Source: Cyclobacterium sp.
GTDB taxonomy: Bacteria; Bacteroidota; Bacteroidia; Cytophagales; Cyclobacteriaceae
DNA length: 64,000 bases
Assembly (NCBI RefSeq): GCF_014762705.1
Contig: NZ_JABURL010000084.1
Location: 1 to 64,000, forward strand
Direction: 5' to 3'
A program made the translations under genes and the position numbers. The notes beneath the pieces are model-generated. The model worked only from the letters and a program-made list of their open reading frames with translations. It made no database searches and had not been told where the DNA came from. Below are positions 53,619 through 63,300 of the stretch, one piece after another; position 1 is the stretch's first letter; the number at the start of each line of letters is the position of its first letter.

Positions 53619-55628
53619 ATGCATTCAAACAAATTAGTCTTCCTATTTATTTTCCTTTTTACCTATGGCTTACAGGCCCAGGTGATTGCTCCCCCTAAAT
53701 GGGATATCGCCCTGGAAAACCCTGAGCCAAAGACAGGGGAGGAAGTAAACCTGATCTTTAAAGCAGACATCCCAATCAATTGGTACATCTATTCCAATGA
53801 TTTTGATCCGGATCTAGGCCCTATCCTGACAGCAATCGTTTGGGAAGACACCACAGGGATCAGCCCGCTTGGTAAGCTGCAGGCCATTGACCCAAAGACA
53901 AAATATGATGAAATATGGGAAGGTGATGTTACTTATTTCGAAAAAGAAGGGGAATTCCGGCAAACCCTGTTAGTACAAGATGAAAATGCACTGATCAAGG
54001 GTACCCTGGAATACCAAATGTGTTCTGACATTACCAATCAGTGCATCAATTATCAGGAGGAATTCAGCATTGCCCTGGGCAATGCACAGGCCTCCGGGCC
54101 CGAGTCAGGTGAAGCAGATGCCGGCGTTTTTAATGAGCTGGAAGATTCAACTGAATCCTCGGAAAGTATTTCTCTGGAACGGCCGGAGGAGTCGCTAATC
54201 GGATTTCTGGTCATTGCTTTCCTTGCAGGTTTAGCCGCTTTGCTTACACCCTGTGTGTTTCCTATGATACCCATGACGGTAACTTTTTTTACGGGCAGGG
54301 CCAAATCCAAGGTTCAGGGGTTTAGAAATGCCTTTATATATGGTTTTTCCATCATTGCCATTTACACCATAGCGGGTACCATTGTGGCTGCCATACAGGG
54401 TCCTGAATTTGCCAATTGGCTGTCCACCCACTGGATTCCCAATGTTTTCTTTTTTGCCGTATTCATTTTCTTTGCCCTGGCTTTTCTTGGCTTATTTGAG
54501 ATCAATCTGCCAACGGGCTTTGTAAATAAAATGGATGCCAAGGCGGATAAAGGGGGCATGGTGGGCATTTTCTTCATGGCCTTTACCCTCGTGCTGGTGT
54601 CTTTTTCCTGTACCGGCCCGATTGTTGGATCAATTCTGATTAGTTCTGCGGGCGGAGCCTTGTTAAAGCCCATTTTGGGCATGTTTGCCTTTTCACTGGC
54701 TTTTGCGCTTCCATTCACCTTATTTGCCATTTTCCCCGAATGGCTCAACTCTCTGCCAAAATCAGGCGGCTGGCTCAATTCTGTCAAAGTAGTTTTAGGT
54801 TTCCTGGAACTTGCCCTCGCATTTAAATTCCTGAGTATTGCTGATCAGGTATACCATTGGGGCATGCTAGACAGAGAAATTTACCTGGCCATCTGGATCG
54901 TCATCTTTGCTCTCCTGGGTATCTACCTGCTGGGCAAACTGCGCCTGCCACACGACAGTCCCATGGAATATTTGGGGGTTCCAAGGCTGCTTCTTGCCAT
55001 GGTTACTTTTGTTTTCGTACTGTACATGATTCCCGGAATGTGGGGAGCGCCATTAAAAGCCCTGAGTGGATACCTTCCACCTTTGTCATCCCATGATTTT
55101 GACCTCGTGAAAATCAGCAGAGAAAACTCCTTCTCATCAGATCAAACCCTTGATGAAGTGCCCAAATATGCCGATTTTCTCCATTTCCCCCATGGAATAC
55201 AGGGCTATTTTGATTATGAGCAGGCATTGGCTGCTGCCAAAAGACAGGACAAACCCCTGTTTATTGATTTTACAGGACATGGCTGTGTCAATTGCCGGGA
55301 AATGGAAGCCCGTGTTTGGTCAGACCCCAGGGTATTGAGCCGGCTAAAAGAAGATTTTGTGATGGTGGCCCTGTACATTGATGAACGGTACGAACTACCT
55401 GAAGCAGAATGGTATACTTCAAGCTATGACAACAAGGTGAAAAGCACCATAGGCAAACAGAATGCAGACTTTCAAATCACCAGATTTAACAACAACGCCC
55501 AGCCCTATTATGTGATCCTGGACCATAAGGAAGAATTGTTGGTAAGCCCCATTGCCTATGAGACGGATATTCAAAAATTTATCGATTTTCTGGATGCCGC
55601 CAAGACCGAATTTGCCAGGCGGCAGTAG
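53619..55628 (+). CDS. dsbD: Thiol:disulfide interchange protein DsbD
   Basis: 669 residues in the three-part DsbD layout. The signal peptide is followed by a periplasmic N-terminal domain (about 22-155) with Cys pair in QMCSDITNQCINYQEE. The membrane domain (about 190-480, eight segments) carries LLTPCVFPMIPM and SFSCTGPIVGS, the two cysteines that shuttle electrons. The thioredoxin domain (about 540-669) has GHGCVNCREMEARVW. DsbD brings reducing power from cytoplasmic thioredoxin to periplasmic thiol proteins. A plausible client is the double-thioredoxin lipoprotein at 45.9-47.1 kb. Confidence 0.93.
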   Translation: MHSNKLVFLFIFLFTYGLQAQVIAPPKWDIALENPEPKTGEEVNLIFKADIPINWYIYSNDFDPDLGPILTAIVWEDTTGISPLGKLQAIDPKTKYDEIWEGDVTYFEKEGEFRQTLLVQDENALIKGTLEYQMCSDITNQCINYQEEFSIALGNAQASGPESGEADAGVFNELEDSTESSESISLERPEESLIGFLVIAFLAGLAALLTPCVFPMIPMTVTFFTGRAKSKVQGFRNAFIYGFSIIAIYTIAGTIVAAIQGPEFANWLSTHWIPNVFFFAVFIFFALAFLGLFEINLPTGFVNKMDAKADKGGMVGIFFMAFTLVLVSFSCTGPIVGSILISSAGGALLKPILGMFAFSLAFALPFTLFAIFPEWLNSLPKSGGWLNSVKVVLGFLELALAFKFLSIADQVYHWGMLDREIYLAIWIVIFALLGIYLLGKLRLPHDSPMEYLGVPRLLLAMVTFVFVLYMIPGMWGAPLKALSGYLPPLSSHDFDLVKISRENSFSSDQTLDEVPKYADFLHFPHGIQGYFDYEQALAAAKRQDKPLFIDFTGHGCVNCREMEARVWSDPRVLSRLKEDFVMVALYIDERYELPEAEWYTSSYDNKVKSTIGKQNADFQITRFNNNAQPYYVILDHKEELLVSPIAYETDIQKFIDFLDAAKTEFARRQ

Positions 55629-55654
55629 GAAATAAACGGTTTTTTACCAAAATT

Positions 55655-56020
55655 ATGGTTCTTGCTTTTTTTTAACCATATAAGGCATAGAAGCACATAT
55701 AAGGGTTTTTGATTTACATGGTGACATATTTTCAATGAACATGTATCATGATTTTGGTCACACCCGTTCAGGTAAAAAAAGAATCGTTTTGATAATGCAA
55801 GCACCCTTCAATGCCATATATGGTTCCTGCTTTTTTAAACCATATAAGGCATTGAAGTACATATAAGGGTTTTTGATTTACATGGTGAGATATTTTTAAA
55901 TGGACATGTTTCATGATTTTGGTCACACCCGCTCAGGTAAAAAAAGAATCGTTTTGCTAATGCAAGCACCCTTCAATGCACTTATATTCCTTATATGGTT
56001 CCTGCTTTTTTGAACCATAT
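55655..56020. repeat. Tandem intergenic repeat: two full copies and a third partial copy
   Basis: Copy 1 is 55655-55819, copy 2 55820-55994, and a partial copy 3 55995-56020. Each starts with a hairpin-forming ATGGTT..CTTTTTT..AACCAT segment. This is followed by shared blocks: CATATAAGG, ATATAAGGGTTTTTGATTTAC, ATGATTTTGGTCACACCCG, TCAGGTAAAAAAAGAATCG and TGCAAGCACCCTTCAATGC. Copies 1 and 2 differ at scattered positions; spacing is 165 and 175 bp. At the junction of copies 1 and 2 the arms extend to 20 bp with one mismatch (55806-55825 with 55838-55857). No transposase and no coding frame. It may be a repeated small RNA, a nonautonomous element or a REP-like array. Confidence 0.85.
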
Positions 56021-56103
56021 AAAGATTATGGAATTTGCATTCTCTGAAACAAACCTAATCAGGTTTAGAAAACCAGTTTAGCGGATCTCTACTCTGTAAG
56101 GCG

Positions 56104-56139
56104 AAAAAAAAAGCGGAATCGTAAGATTCCGCTTTTTTT
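56104..56139. terminator. Bidirectional terminator next to the GH16 gene
   Basis: AAGCGGAATC (56111-56120), loop GTAA, GATTCCGCTT, with A and T runs outside. It lies 26 bp after the GH16 stop on the minus strand and would also stop plus-strand reading from the repeat region. Confidence 0.9.
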
Positions 56140-56164
56140 AAACCAATTGGCAATCAAATAAATT

Positions 56165-57298
56165 CTATTCCCGCTCAAAAACCCGCACATAGTCCACTGC
56201 CAGTTGCTGTGGAAAACGGGTACTGGCATCGGGATTGCCTGGCCAGTTACCCCCCACTGCCATGTTGATCAGCATAAAGAAGGGCTCCCTGAACTCATCC
56301 ATGGCTGAAGGCGAAATGTCCATCGAATGAAATACCTCATCATCCAGCAACCAGGTGATTTGGTTTTCCTCCCAGATCAGGGAATAAACATGAAAATTAT
56401 CTTTCAGGATAGCCCCATCGGATAGGGATTTCTTTCCGCCATCGGAAGCGTAGTTTCCATTATTATCCCAATGCAGGGTACCATGAACGGTATTGTCTCT
56501 GCCATCGGTGTCACCGCCGATCATTTCCATGATATCGATCTCTCCACAAGCAGGCCAGGGGACCTCGGTAATATTTTCTCCCAGCATCCAGAAAGCCGGC
56601 CAAATACCTTGTCCCTGAGGTAAGGCTGCCCGGATATCGATTCTTCCGAATTGAAAATTTTGCTGTCCCTGTGTCTTGAGCCTGGAAGAAGTATAGTTTT
56701 TACCCCCCATATTTTCCTCCTTGGCGGTAATCACGAGGTAGCCATCCTTCAGCTCCGTATTTTCTCTGCGGTAATACTGCAGTTCATTGTTGCCCCATCC
56801 ACATAAGTTAGGACAACCATCGCCGATTTCAAATACCCAATCAGAAGAAAGTGTCTGCGCTTCAAACTCATCGTTCCAGACCAAATCATAGGCCTCATAA
56901 GTCATGGGAGAGGAGAAGCCTGAGTCCGGAAATCCTATGCCCAGCATTTGTTCGGTAATGGTAACGCTTCGTTCCTCTTTAATAAAATCAGTTTCAGTGG
57001 CATGGGCCTGTACTATTATGGTATACTCACCTGGGGAATCGTACCGGTAGCTGGATTGATTTCCACTTACCAGCTCCGGCATATCACTTCCAGCACCAAA
57101 ACTCACCCGGAAGAAGTTGGCCTGATCAGCGGTGAAGCTTACCTGTACCAATCCATTTTCTCCCTCTTCCACGGTCACCTCCAGGTTTTGTGGCAGCAAC
57201 ACCCGCTGGTCCACTTCTTCCTGATTGCAACTGCTTGCAGAAAATAAGGTGAGCACTAATGAAACCATCTGAAATAATTTCGTCATCATAAGCATCAT
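56165..57298 (-). CDS. GH16 family glycoside hydrolase lipoprotein (laminarinase/beta-glucanase-like)
   Basis: 377 residues. Signal with lipobox (LFSASSC, Cys24), a beta-sandwich region (about 33-117) possibly PKD/Ig-like, and a GH16 catalytic domain (about 136-377). The catalytic motif is CGEIDIMEMIGG with Glu253 nucleophile, Asp255 and Glu258 acid/base. WPAFWMLG and WPACGEID are typical of beta-1,3-glucanases (laminarinases) more than of agarases, so laminarin-type substrate is inferred. The gene is the last of the leftward susC-susD-PKD-GH16 unit; its start overlaps the previous stop (ATGATG/TGA). Surface lipoprotein likely. Confidence 0.9.
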   Translation of the reverse strand: MMLMMTKLFQMVSLVLTLFSASSCNQEEVDQRVLLPQNLEVTVEEGENGLVQVSFTADQANFFRVSFGAGSDMPELVSGNQSSYRYDSPGEYTIIVQAHATETDFIKEERSVTITEQMLGIGFPDSGFSSPMTYEAYDLVWNDEFEAQTLSSDWVFEIGDGCPNLCGWGNNELQYYRRENTELKDGYLVITAKEENMGGKNYTSSRLKTQGQQNFQFGRIDIRAALPQGQGIWPAFWMLGENITEVPWPACGEIDIMEMIGGDTDGRDNTVHGTLHWDNNGNYASDGGKKSLSDGAILKDNFHVYSLIWEENQITWLLDDEVFHSMDISPSAMDEFREPFFMLINMAVGGNWPGNPDASTRFPQQLAVDYVRVFERE

Positions 57299-58785
57299 GA
57301 TTCAACTTCAGGAATAAGTACAAAAGTCCAGAATACGCCACCTGAATCGGTAATGTCTATGGTCAAAGTCAATTCTTCCTGACCATCTTCATTGACGTAT
57401 CCGATTACCTCGTAGGAAACCGACCTGTCTTCTACAGGAGGCCCTGTTTCATATTCCCCCTGGTTAAAGGCTTTTGGCAAGGCAATAAAAGCTCCGGTAC
57501 CAGTGACCGTAATGCGGGCATTTTCAGATTCGGTAGCCTCTGTAAAACTAAAAGTATGTGTTCCTGCCCCCCAGGCTTCACCAACCGTGCCGGAAAGGTT
57601 GGCTACCGGCTGGCATCCTTCTTCTTCTAATCCCATATAGGGTTCTCCAAAGATGTCTTCCATCGGATCATAGGCATAAATTCCACCTTCCTGAAAGATA
57701 AAACGGTCATTGAACAAACAAGCCCGGTCTTCGGAAATGTCCTGTCCATTGGGAAAATATTCGTCACTCCCCGGGGCTGGACCTACCCCAAATGCTCCCG
57801 CAGCAGGTTTGAGTTTCCAGGTTTTTGTGCCCTCCCCTATCAGGCTGTTTAATGTTAAGATCCCAGGATCTACAGGTTCTGGCTCTGGTTCAGGCGTAAC
57901 CTCTTCCTCAGGCACAAAATCTTCCGGTATCAAACGGATATACCATGCGAGATCTGTATTGGCCTGATCAACAAAGCGCAAAAGGATTTCATTTTCTTCT
58001 ATGTTCACCACCTGATAGGTCCTTCCTCCGGCAAAATAGCCCAAAAAGCCACCTTGAGAAATCGTTAATTCGGGATAGTTTCCCTCTGGCTCCGAAATAC
58101 TCCATTTAAGGCCTTCAGGGGCCTCATAGGGAGCTGAAAGATCTCCAACACCCGGATCAAAAGCACCAGAAAACCCGCTCCCTTGAGCAGCGTTCAGGTA
58201 AACAAAGCCATTGGTCTCCATATGGAAATCAAAATTTGCCAAAAAGAAAGTATAACGGTCTGTATACATACCTGATCCCTCTTTTTCGTTGGGTTGGGCC
58301 TGGTACCACTCAGGAAAGTCTCCCGCCTGTGAAGGGTTGGGTCCCACGCCAAAATGTCCCGCCCTTCCGGCCTCAACTTTCCAGGTTTTACCTTCGGTAG
58401 CTTCAGCTCCTCCGGTTAACATATTGTACAGAGGTTTGTCCAGTAATAGTGGATCTGTCTCGGCTATTTCTATGTCCTTACTTACCGTAACACTTCCTCC
58501 GGCATTGAATACAGTTAAAGAAACAGAATATGTTCCTGCTGTGGGAAAGGTACCTGTAACTGTTTTACCGGAACCCGAACTGCCATTTCCCAGGTCCCAA
58601 TTCATGATAAAGAAATCATTGGCAGCGGTAAACTGGAGGATATTGTCACTTTCTGCAGTAGGTTCAAAACTGAAATCAGCATCTTCCTGTGTAGGAGGGG
58701 CTTCCTCCAGCGTATATTCCTCTATACATGCCGCCATAAAAAGTAATGGAAGCATAAATTTGATGTAATTGATATATTTTTTCAT
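57295..58785 (-). CDS. PKD-domain surface glycan-binding lipoprotein with duplicated C-terminal module
   Basis: 496 residues. Lipobox LLFMAAC (Cys20). A PKD domain (about 38-107) with NWDLGNGSSGSGKTVTGTF. Then two copies of a module, about 118-288 and 312-496, joined by the acidic linker PEEEVTPEPEPEPVDPG. Shared signs are GKTWKVE / TKTWKLK, HFGVGPNPS / AFGVGPAPG, a DRY.F / DRF.F strand, and a closing W..(R/V)LIPE. This is a SusE/F-position protein and likely binds the glucan at the cell surface for SusC/SusD. No enzyme motif is seen. Genes on both sides are 12 bp or less away. Confidence 0.8.
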   Translation of the reverse strand: MKKYINYIKFMLPLLFMAACIEEYTLEEAPPTQEDADFSFEPTAESDNILQFTAANDFFIMNWDLGNGSSGSGKTVTGTFPTAGTYSVSLTVFNAGGSVTVSKDIEIAETDPLLLDKPLYNMLTGGAEATEGKTWKVEAGRAGHFGVGPNPSQAGDFPEWYQAQPNEKEGSGMYTDRYTFFLANFDFHMETNGFVYLNAAQGSGFSGAFDPGVGDLSAPYEAPEGLKWSISEPEGNYPELTISQGGFLGYFAGGRTYQVVNIEENEILLRFVDQANTDLAWYIRLIPEDFVPEEEVTPEPEPEPVDPGILTLNSLIGEGTKTWKLKPAAGAFGVGPAPGSDEYFPNGQDISEDRACLFNDRFIFQEGGIYAYDPMEDIFGEPYMGLEEEGCQPVANLSGTVGEAWGAGTHTFSFTEATESENARITVTGTGAFIALPKAFNQGEYETGPPVEDRSVSYEVIGYVNEDGQEELTLTIDITDSGGVFWTFVLIPEVES

Positions 58786-58797
58786 GGGTATTACTGT

Positions 58798-60270
58798 TTA
58801 ATATCCTGGATTCTGTTCCCAGATACCTCCTGCCAGATCAATTTCAACCTGGGGTATGGGGAAAATTTCATGTTGACCGGAGATGAAACCATCAATCCTT
58901 TCGCTGGCCTGACCGGTCCTGACCAAATCAAAAAACCTGAAGCCTTCTCCCGATAGTTCATACCTTCTTTCATTCAATATGGCCTGGTATAAAGCATCAT
59001 CGCTACTGCTTACAGCCGGCATATTTACACGTGCCCTGACTTTATTGAGTTCAGTCCTGGCCCTTTCGTCATTATCGGACCTTTGAAAAGCTTCTGCTGC
59101 CATCAGCAAAACATCTGCCCAGCGAATAGCCCTGTAATTCAGGGGACTGGTCAGATCATCATCCGGCAATCCCCGCTCATCAAGCCTCTTGATGTATTTG
59201 TTATTGTAAAAACCTGTATGGCCCCCACCTCCAATAGCGTAGGTGATTTCATCAGGATTGGGCTGAGCAGCGATAAATGCATCCAGATCCAAAACTGTGG
59301 CTTCCCTACGGATATCTCCTTCTTCAAATGCATCGTAAAGGTCTTGAGTCGGTAGATTGTAACTATTCCCATCAGCATAGAATGGGCCATCATATTGTCT
59401 GATACTTTGAAATCCAACTGCTGCATTGCCATTCAGGCAAACCAGGCAACCGTAATCTCCTCCCTGCAATCCGCTGAACTGAATGGTGAACACATCCTCT
59501 GACACATTTCTGTTTTCATTTAAGAATAGGGTGCTGTAATCCGGGAATAGTTCGTACCCCCCCTGATTGTCGTCTATCAGTTCTCCCAGAATGGTTGCGG
59601 CTTCCGCATACTTGTTTTGGTACAGCAACACCTTACCCAGCATGGCCATGGCCGCTCCCCTGGTCAAGCGGCCGGTTTCGTTAACGGTCCAGGGAAGCAC
59701 TTCCATAGCCTCTCCCAAATCACTTTCTATCTGTTCGTAAATGGCAGCCTTGGGGGTTCTCGCAGCATTAGGAATTTCACTGATAGAAATTCTCTCGTCT
59801 ACGATCAGTGGCATATCCCCAAAATAATTGACCAGGTTGAAGTAGAAATAGGCCCGCATAAATTTGGCTTCTGCCAGAATCAGGTCCTTCCCCTCAAAAT
59901 CTATATTTTCCTGATTTTCAAATATATAATTTGCACGGGCGATACCGGTGTAATTTACCCGCATCACTTCCCTTAGTTCCTGATTTACTCCCCCATGGGT
60001 CATGTTTTCTATTTCGTGAAGTCCCCTTGAGTCATTCACACTCTCTCCTCCGGCAATGGCATTGTCTGAAGCGATTTCACCAATCCACATGTTGAGGTAA
60101 GCAGGCTGCATCATGTCATAAACGCCGATGATGGCCCTGTCAAAATCTTCTTCTGTGTTGAAGAAGTTTTCCGCATCCTGGGTAAATTCAGGATCTATAT
60201 CCAATAAACTATCGCATGCGGTCACCAATCCCAATGTCAGGATAAGTAACCCTTGATATATTTTTTTCAT
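58798..60270 (-). CDS. RagB/SusD family nutrient-binding outer membrane lipoprotein
   Basis: 490 residues from the ATG at 60270 (MKKIYQGLLILTLGLVTAC), chosen for its lipobox; the frame opens at 60327. SusD-like signs: CDSLLDIDPE at the lipid-anchored end, the TPR-like helices with AKFMRAYFYFNLVNYFGDMPL (split here at 20), NYRAIRWADVLLMAAEA, LNKVRARV, and the end RRYELSGEGFRFFDLVR and IPQVEIDL. It caps the SusC channel and binds the oligosaccharide. 105 bp after susC, with an 18-bp hairpin between them. Confidence 0.93.
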   Translation of the reverse strand: MKKIYQGLLILTLGLVTACDSLLDIDPEFTQDAENFFNTEEDFDRAIIGVYDMMQPAYLNMWIGEIASDNAIAGGESVNDSRGLHEIENMTHGGVNQELREVMRVNYTGIARANYIFENQENIDFEGKDLILAEAKFMRAYFYFNLVNYFGDMPLIVDERISISEIPNAARTPKAAIYEQIESDLGEAMEVLPWTVNETGRLTRGAAMAMLGKVLLYQNKYAEAATILGELIDDNQGGYELFPDYSTLFLNENRNVSEDVFTIQFSGLQGGDYGCLVCLNGNAAVGFQSIRQYDGPFYADGNSYNLPTQDLYDAFEEGDIRREATVLDLDAFIAAQPNPDEITYAIGGGGHTGFYNNKYIKRLDERGLPDDDLTSPLNYRAIRWADVLLMAAEAFQRSDNDERARTELNKVRARVNMPAVSSSDDALYQAILNERRYELSGEGFRFFDLVRTGQASERIDGFISGQHEIFPIPQVEIDLAGGIWEQNPGY

Positions 60271-60310
60271 GTGTTTATAATTTTTTTTAATAGGCCACAT
60301 GGAATCTTTG

Positions 60311-60359
60311 ACGATTAAAATAATCATTGTCCTGTGTGTTTAATGATGATTTTAATCGT
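60311..60359 (-). promoter_or_regulatory. Intercistronic hairpin between susC and susD
   Basis: Arms 60311-60328 and 60342-60359 are inverted copies matching at 17 of 18 positions, loop 13 nt. In the leftward mRNA the stem stands between susC and susD. AT-rich, no T run, so a stability or expression-ratio element is more likely than a terminator. Confidence 0.5.
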
Positions 60360-60375
60360 GTCGATTTCATCTTAT

Positions 60376-63300
60376 TTAGAATTTAATATTTAAACCAGCC
60401 ATAAAGGTTTTTGCCTGGGGATAAATCCCATTGTCCACACCGGCGAAGAGTGGGTTACCTGAACCTACATCGGGATCAAATCCCTGATAATTGGTCAGGG
60501 TCACCAGGTTATTGGCCGCCAGGTAAAAGCGGAAATACTGAACCCCTATTTTCTGGGTTATGCCAAGCGGGAGTGTATATCCCACCTGTACATTTCTAAG
60601 CCGCAAAAATGACCCATCCTCTACGAAATAATCGGAGAAAACATTATTTCTTGTGGCCCCTGTAGTCAGTCTTGGGTAGGTATCTGTAGTACCCGGTCCT
60701 GTCCACCTGTTGATGGTATAGGACAACTGGTTGGCAAATGGCTGTTGCCTTTCATAATTCCGGATGATTTCCTGGCCCAAAGCGGCATATACATTGGCAC
60801 CTATATCAAAACCCTTGAAATCCGCTGTCAGGTTGAAACCCATGACCATATCAGGAATGGGAGAGCCAATCTGGGTACGATCGGTATCATCTCCAAAGCT
60901 GATTACCCCATCCCCATTTTGATCAACAAAACGCAGGTCTCCTGGCTGTGCGCCAGGCTGAACCACAGGGCTGGATGCTATTTCCTCCTGGGTCTGGAAA
61001 ATGCCATCTGTCTGATAACCGATAAAGTAACCTATTGGAAAACCTTCCTGAAATCTGCTGGCCACATTTCCTCCCACGCTAAAACCCGCACCGGGAATAA
61101 ATTCAAATCCCTGAGGTACAGCGGTTACCTCATTCTTTAAAAAGGTCACATTGTAATCCGCACTAAAATTCACGCCGGATTGCCGATTGGTGGCATATCC
61201 CAACTCAAGCTCAATGCCCCTGTTCAACACATCTCCTGCATTAATCACAGGCGGCGCACCTCCGGGTCCATATGCTCCCAAAAGGGCGGACACATCGGGT
61301 TGGAAAAGCAGGTCCTTTGTGTTTTTGATAAAATAATTGGCCGTAAAATCCAGGTTATTGAAAAGAGAAAAATCCAAACCAATATTCGTTTGATAGGTGG
61401 TTTCCCATTTCAGGTCCGGATTGCTGGTATTTCCGATAGCGGCACCATTGACAATCAGATCGTTGAATACGTAGGTTGCAGAGCCATTGAGCAGGCCCCT
61501 GTAGCGAAACAAACCTATTTGATCATTTCCTGAAACGCCAAAACTGGTTCGGAGTTTCATGAAATCTATGGCCCCTGCATTGAAAAACGGTTCATCAGAA
61601 ATGACCCATGCCCCGGAAATAGCCGGAAAATAACCGATTCTGTTGTTTGGACCGAAATTGGTGGAACCATCTCTTCTCAGGATAGCAGAAAAAAGGTAGC
61701 GCTGTTTGTAGTCATATTCACCCCTAACAAATGCAGAGGTAAGTCTTTGACGGCTTTGAAAAGAACCCACTCCATTCAGAAATCCGCCCGGGGCCTGATT
61801 GGCAGAAATATCCGCAAAATTCAGGTCGTTGTTCGGAATATTAAAACCTGTACCATTTAAGCCTTCACTTCTGTTTCCTACCAAAGAAAGTCCTATCATA
61901 CCCTTTACCCTGTGCAGCTCGGCAAAGGTTCTGTTATAATTCAGGAAAGTCTCCAGGTTGTAATCCAGGAAGGTATTTCTGGATTCGAATACACTGGCTC
62001 CTCTTTCGATTTCCAGGCCGCCTACATCCACCAAAACGGGATCCAGATTTGCATTTCTTGCTGAATTGGCAAATTTTCCAGGTCCATACCAAACCAAAGG
62101 ATTAAAGGTTTTGGCATCCACCATGGCGTAGTTGTAGCCAGCCCTTCCGGTCCAGGTAAAGTGATCGTTGATGGCATATTCCACTTCTTCCTTTCCCACC
62201 AGCTTATTGACGTAGGAGTCGTTGTAAGCATTTTCCATCTGGGCCAGGGGGTTGATGATGTCATTGACATTCTCCAGATAGGAGTACCTGTCCCCTACCC
62301 GAATCGGTTCTGTAGGATAAGCGTTGATGGTGTTGTACAAAACGGAACCAATCCCCCCCTGAGGTAAAGTACTGCTTTGCTCTCTGGTAAAGAGCAAAAC
62401 ATTAGTAAATTTAATTTTCGGGGCAATTTCCGTGGTGAAATTGATCCGGGCATTATACCTTTCAAAATTGGCTTTGGGGCCACCCACGATTCCTTCCTGG
62501 GCAAAATAGCTTCCTCCTATAGAATACGAGGTTTTCTCTGAACCGCCCGTCACTGTCAGGTTATATTCCTGTATGGGCGAATCCTGAAAAACGGCATCCT
62601 GCCAATTGGTGCCCTCTCCCAATTCCACATTGTTGAAGGGAAGTGCCTGACCTCCTGCTGCATAAGCCTCGTTTTTCAAAATGGCAAATTCCCGTGCGTT
62701 TAACAGGTCCAGCTTACGGGCGGTTTGTTGCACGCCGTAATAAGCATTGAAATCCAACCTGGGCTTGGTTCCCAGATTACCCTTTTTGGTTTCAATCAAA
62801 ATAACGCCGTTGGCAGCCCTGACACCATATATACCAGCGGTACCATCTTTCAAGACATTCACGGAGGCAATGTCATTAGGATTCAGGGCATTTAAGCCTG
62901 CAGCATCATAGATGACACCGTCTACCAAAATCAGAGGGTCATTGTCCCCAAATGTACCGATACCTCTAATACGGATATTTGAAGTCCCTCCCGGGGCTCC
63001 GGAATTGGTGCTGATATTTACTCCAGCCATTTTACCCTGAAGGGCCTGATCTACCCTGGGCATGTTCATTTTTTCAATGGCTTCCCCTTTAACCTGAGCT
63101 GTAGCTCCTGTCAACTCCCTTTTAGTGGCCGAGCCATAACCAATAACAACTACTTCATCTAAATTGGAAACATCCTCTTCCAATACTACATTCAATTCTC
63201 TACCCGATCCGACTGTAAGTCGCTGGGGCTTGAATCCCAGATAAGAAAACTGAAGTACCTCTCCGGTACTGGCATTGATGGTAAAACTACCATCAATATC

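Larger units (their letters stand above)
55629..56164. other. Noncoding region with tandem 165-175 bp repeat and terminator
   Basis: 536 bp between dsbD and the GH16 gene, no credible protein-coding frame. Most of it is filled by two full copies and one partial copy of a repeat (see the repeat entry), then a short stem AAACCT/AGGTTT (56051-56066), then the GH16 terminator at 56104-56139. Confidence 0.75.

Noticed and set aside
55571-55804. 77-residue minus-strand frame over the repeat
   Set aside because: It crosses the noncoding repeat and the dsbD end; the repeat copies do not preserve it.
55655-56020. CRISPR array
   Set aside because: Only two and a fraction units, each about 165-175 bp and conserved along the whole length, with no short repeat/unique spacer pattern and no cas genes.
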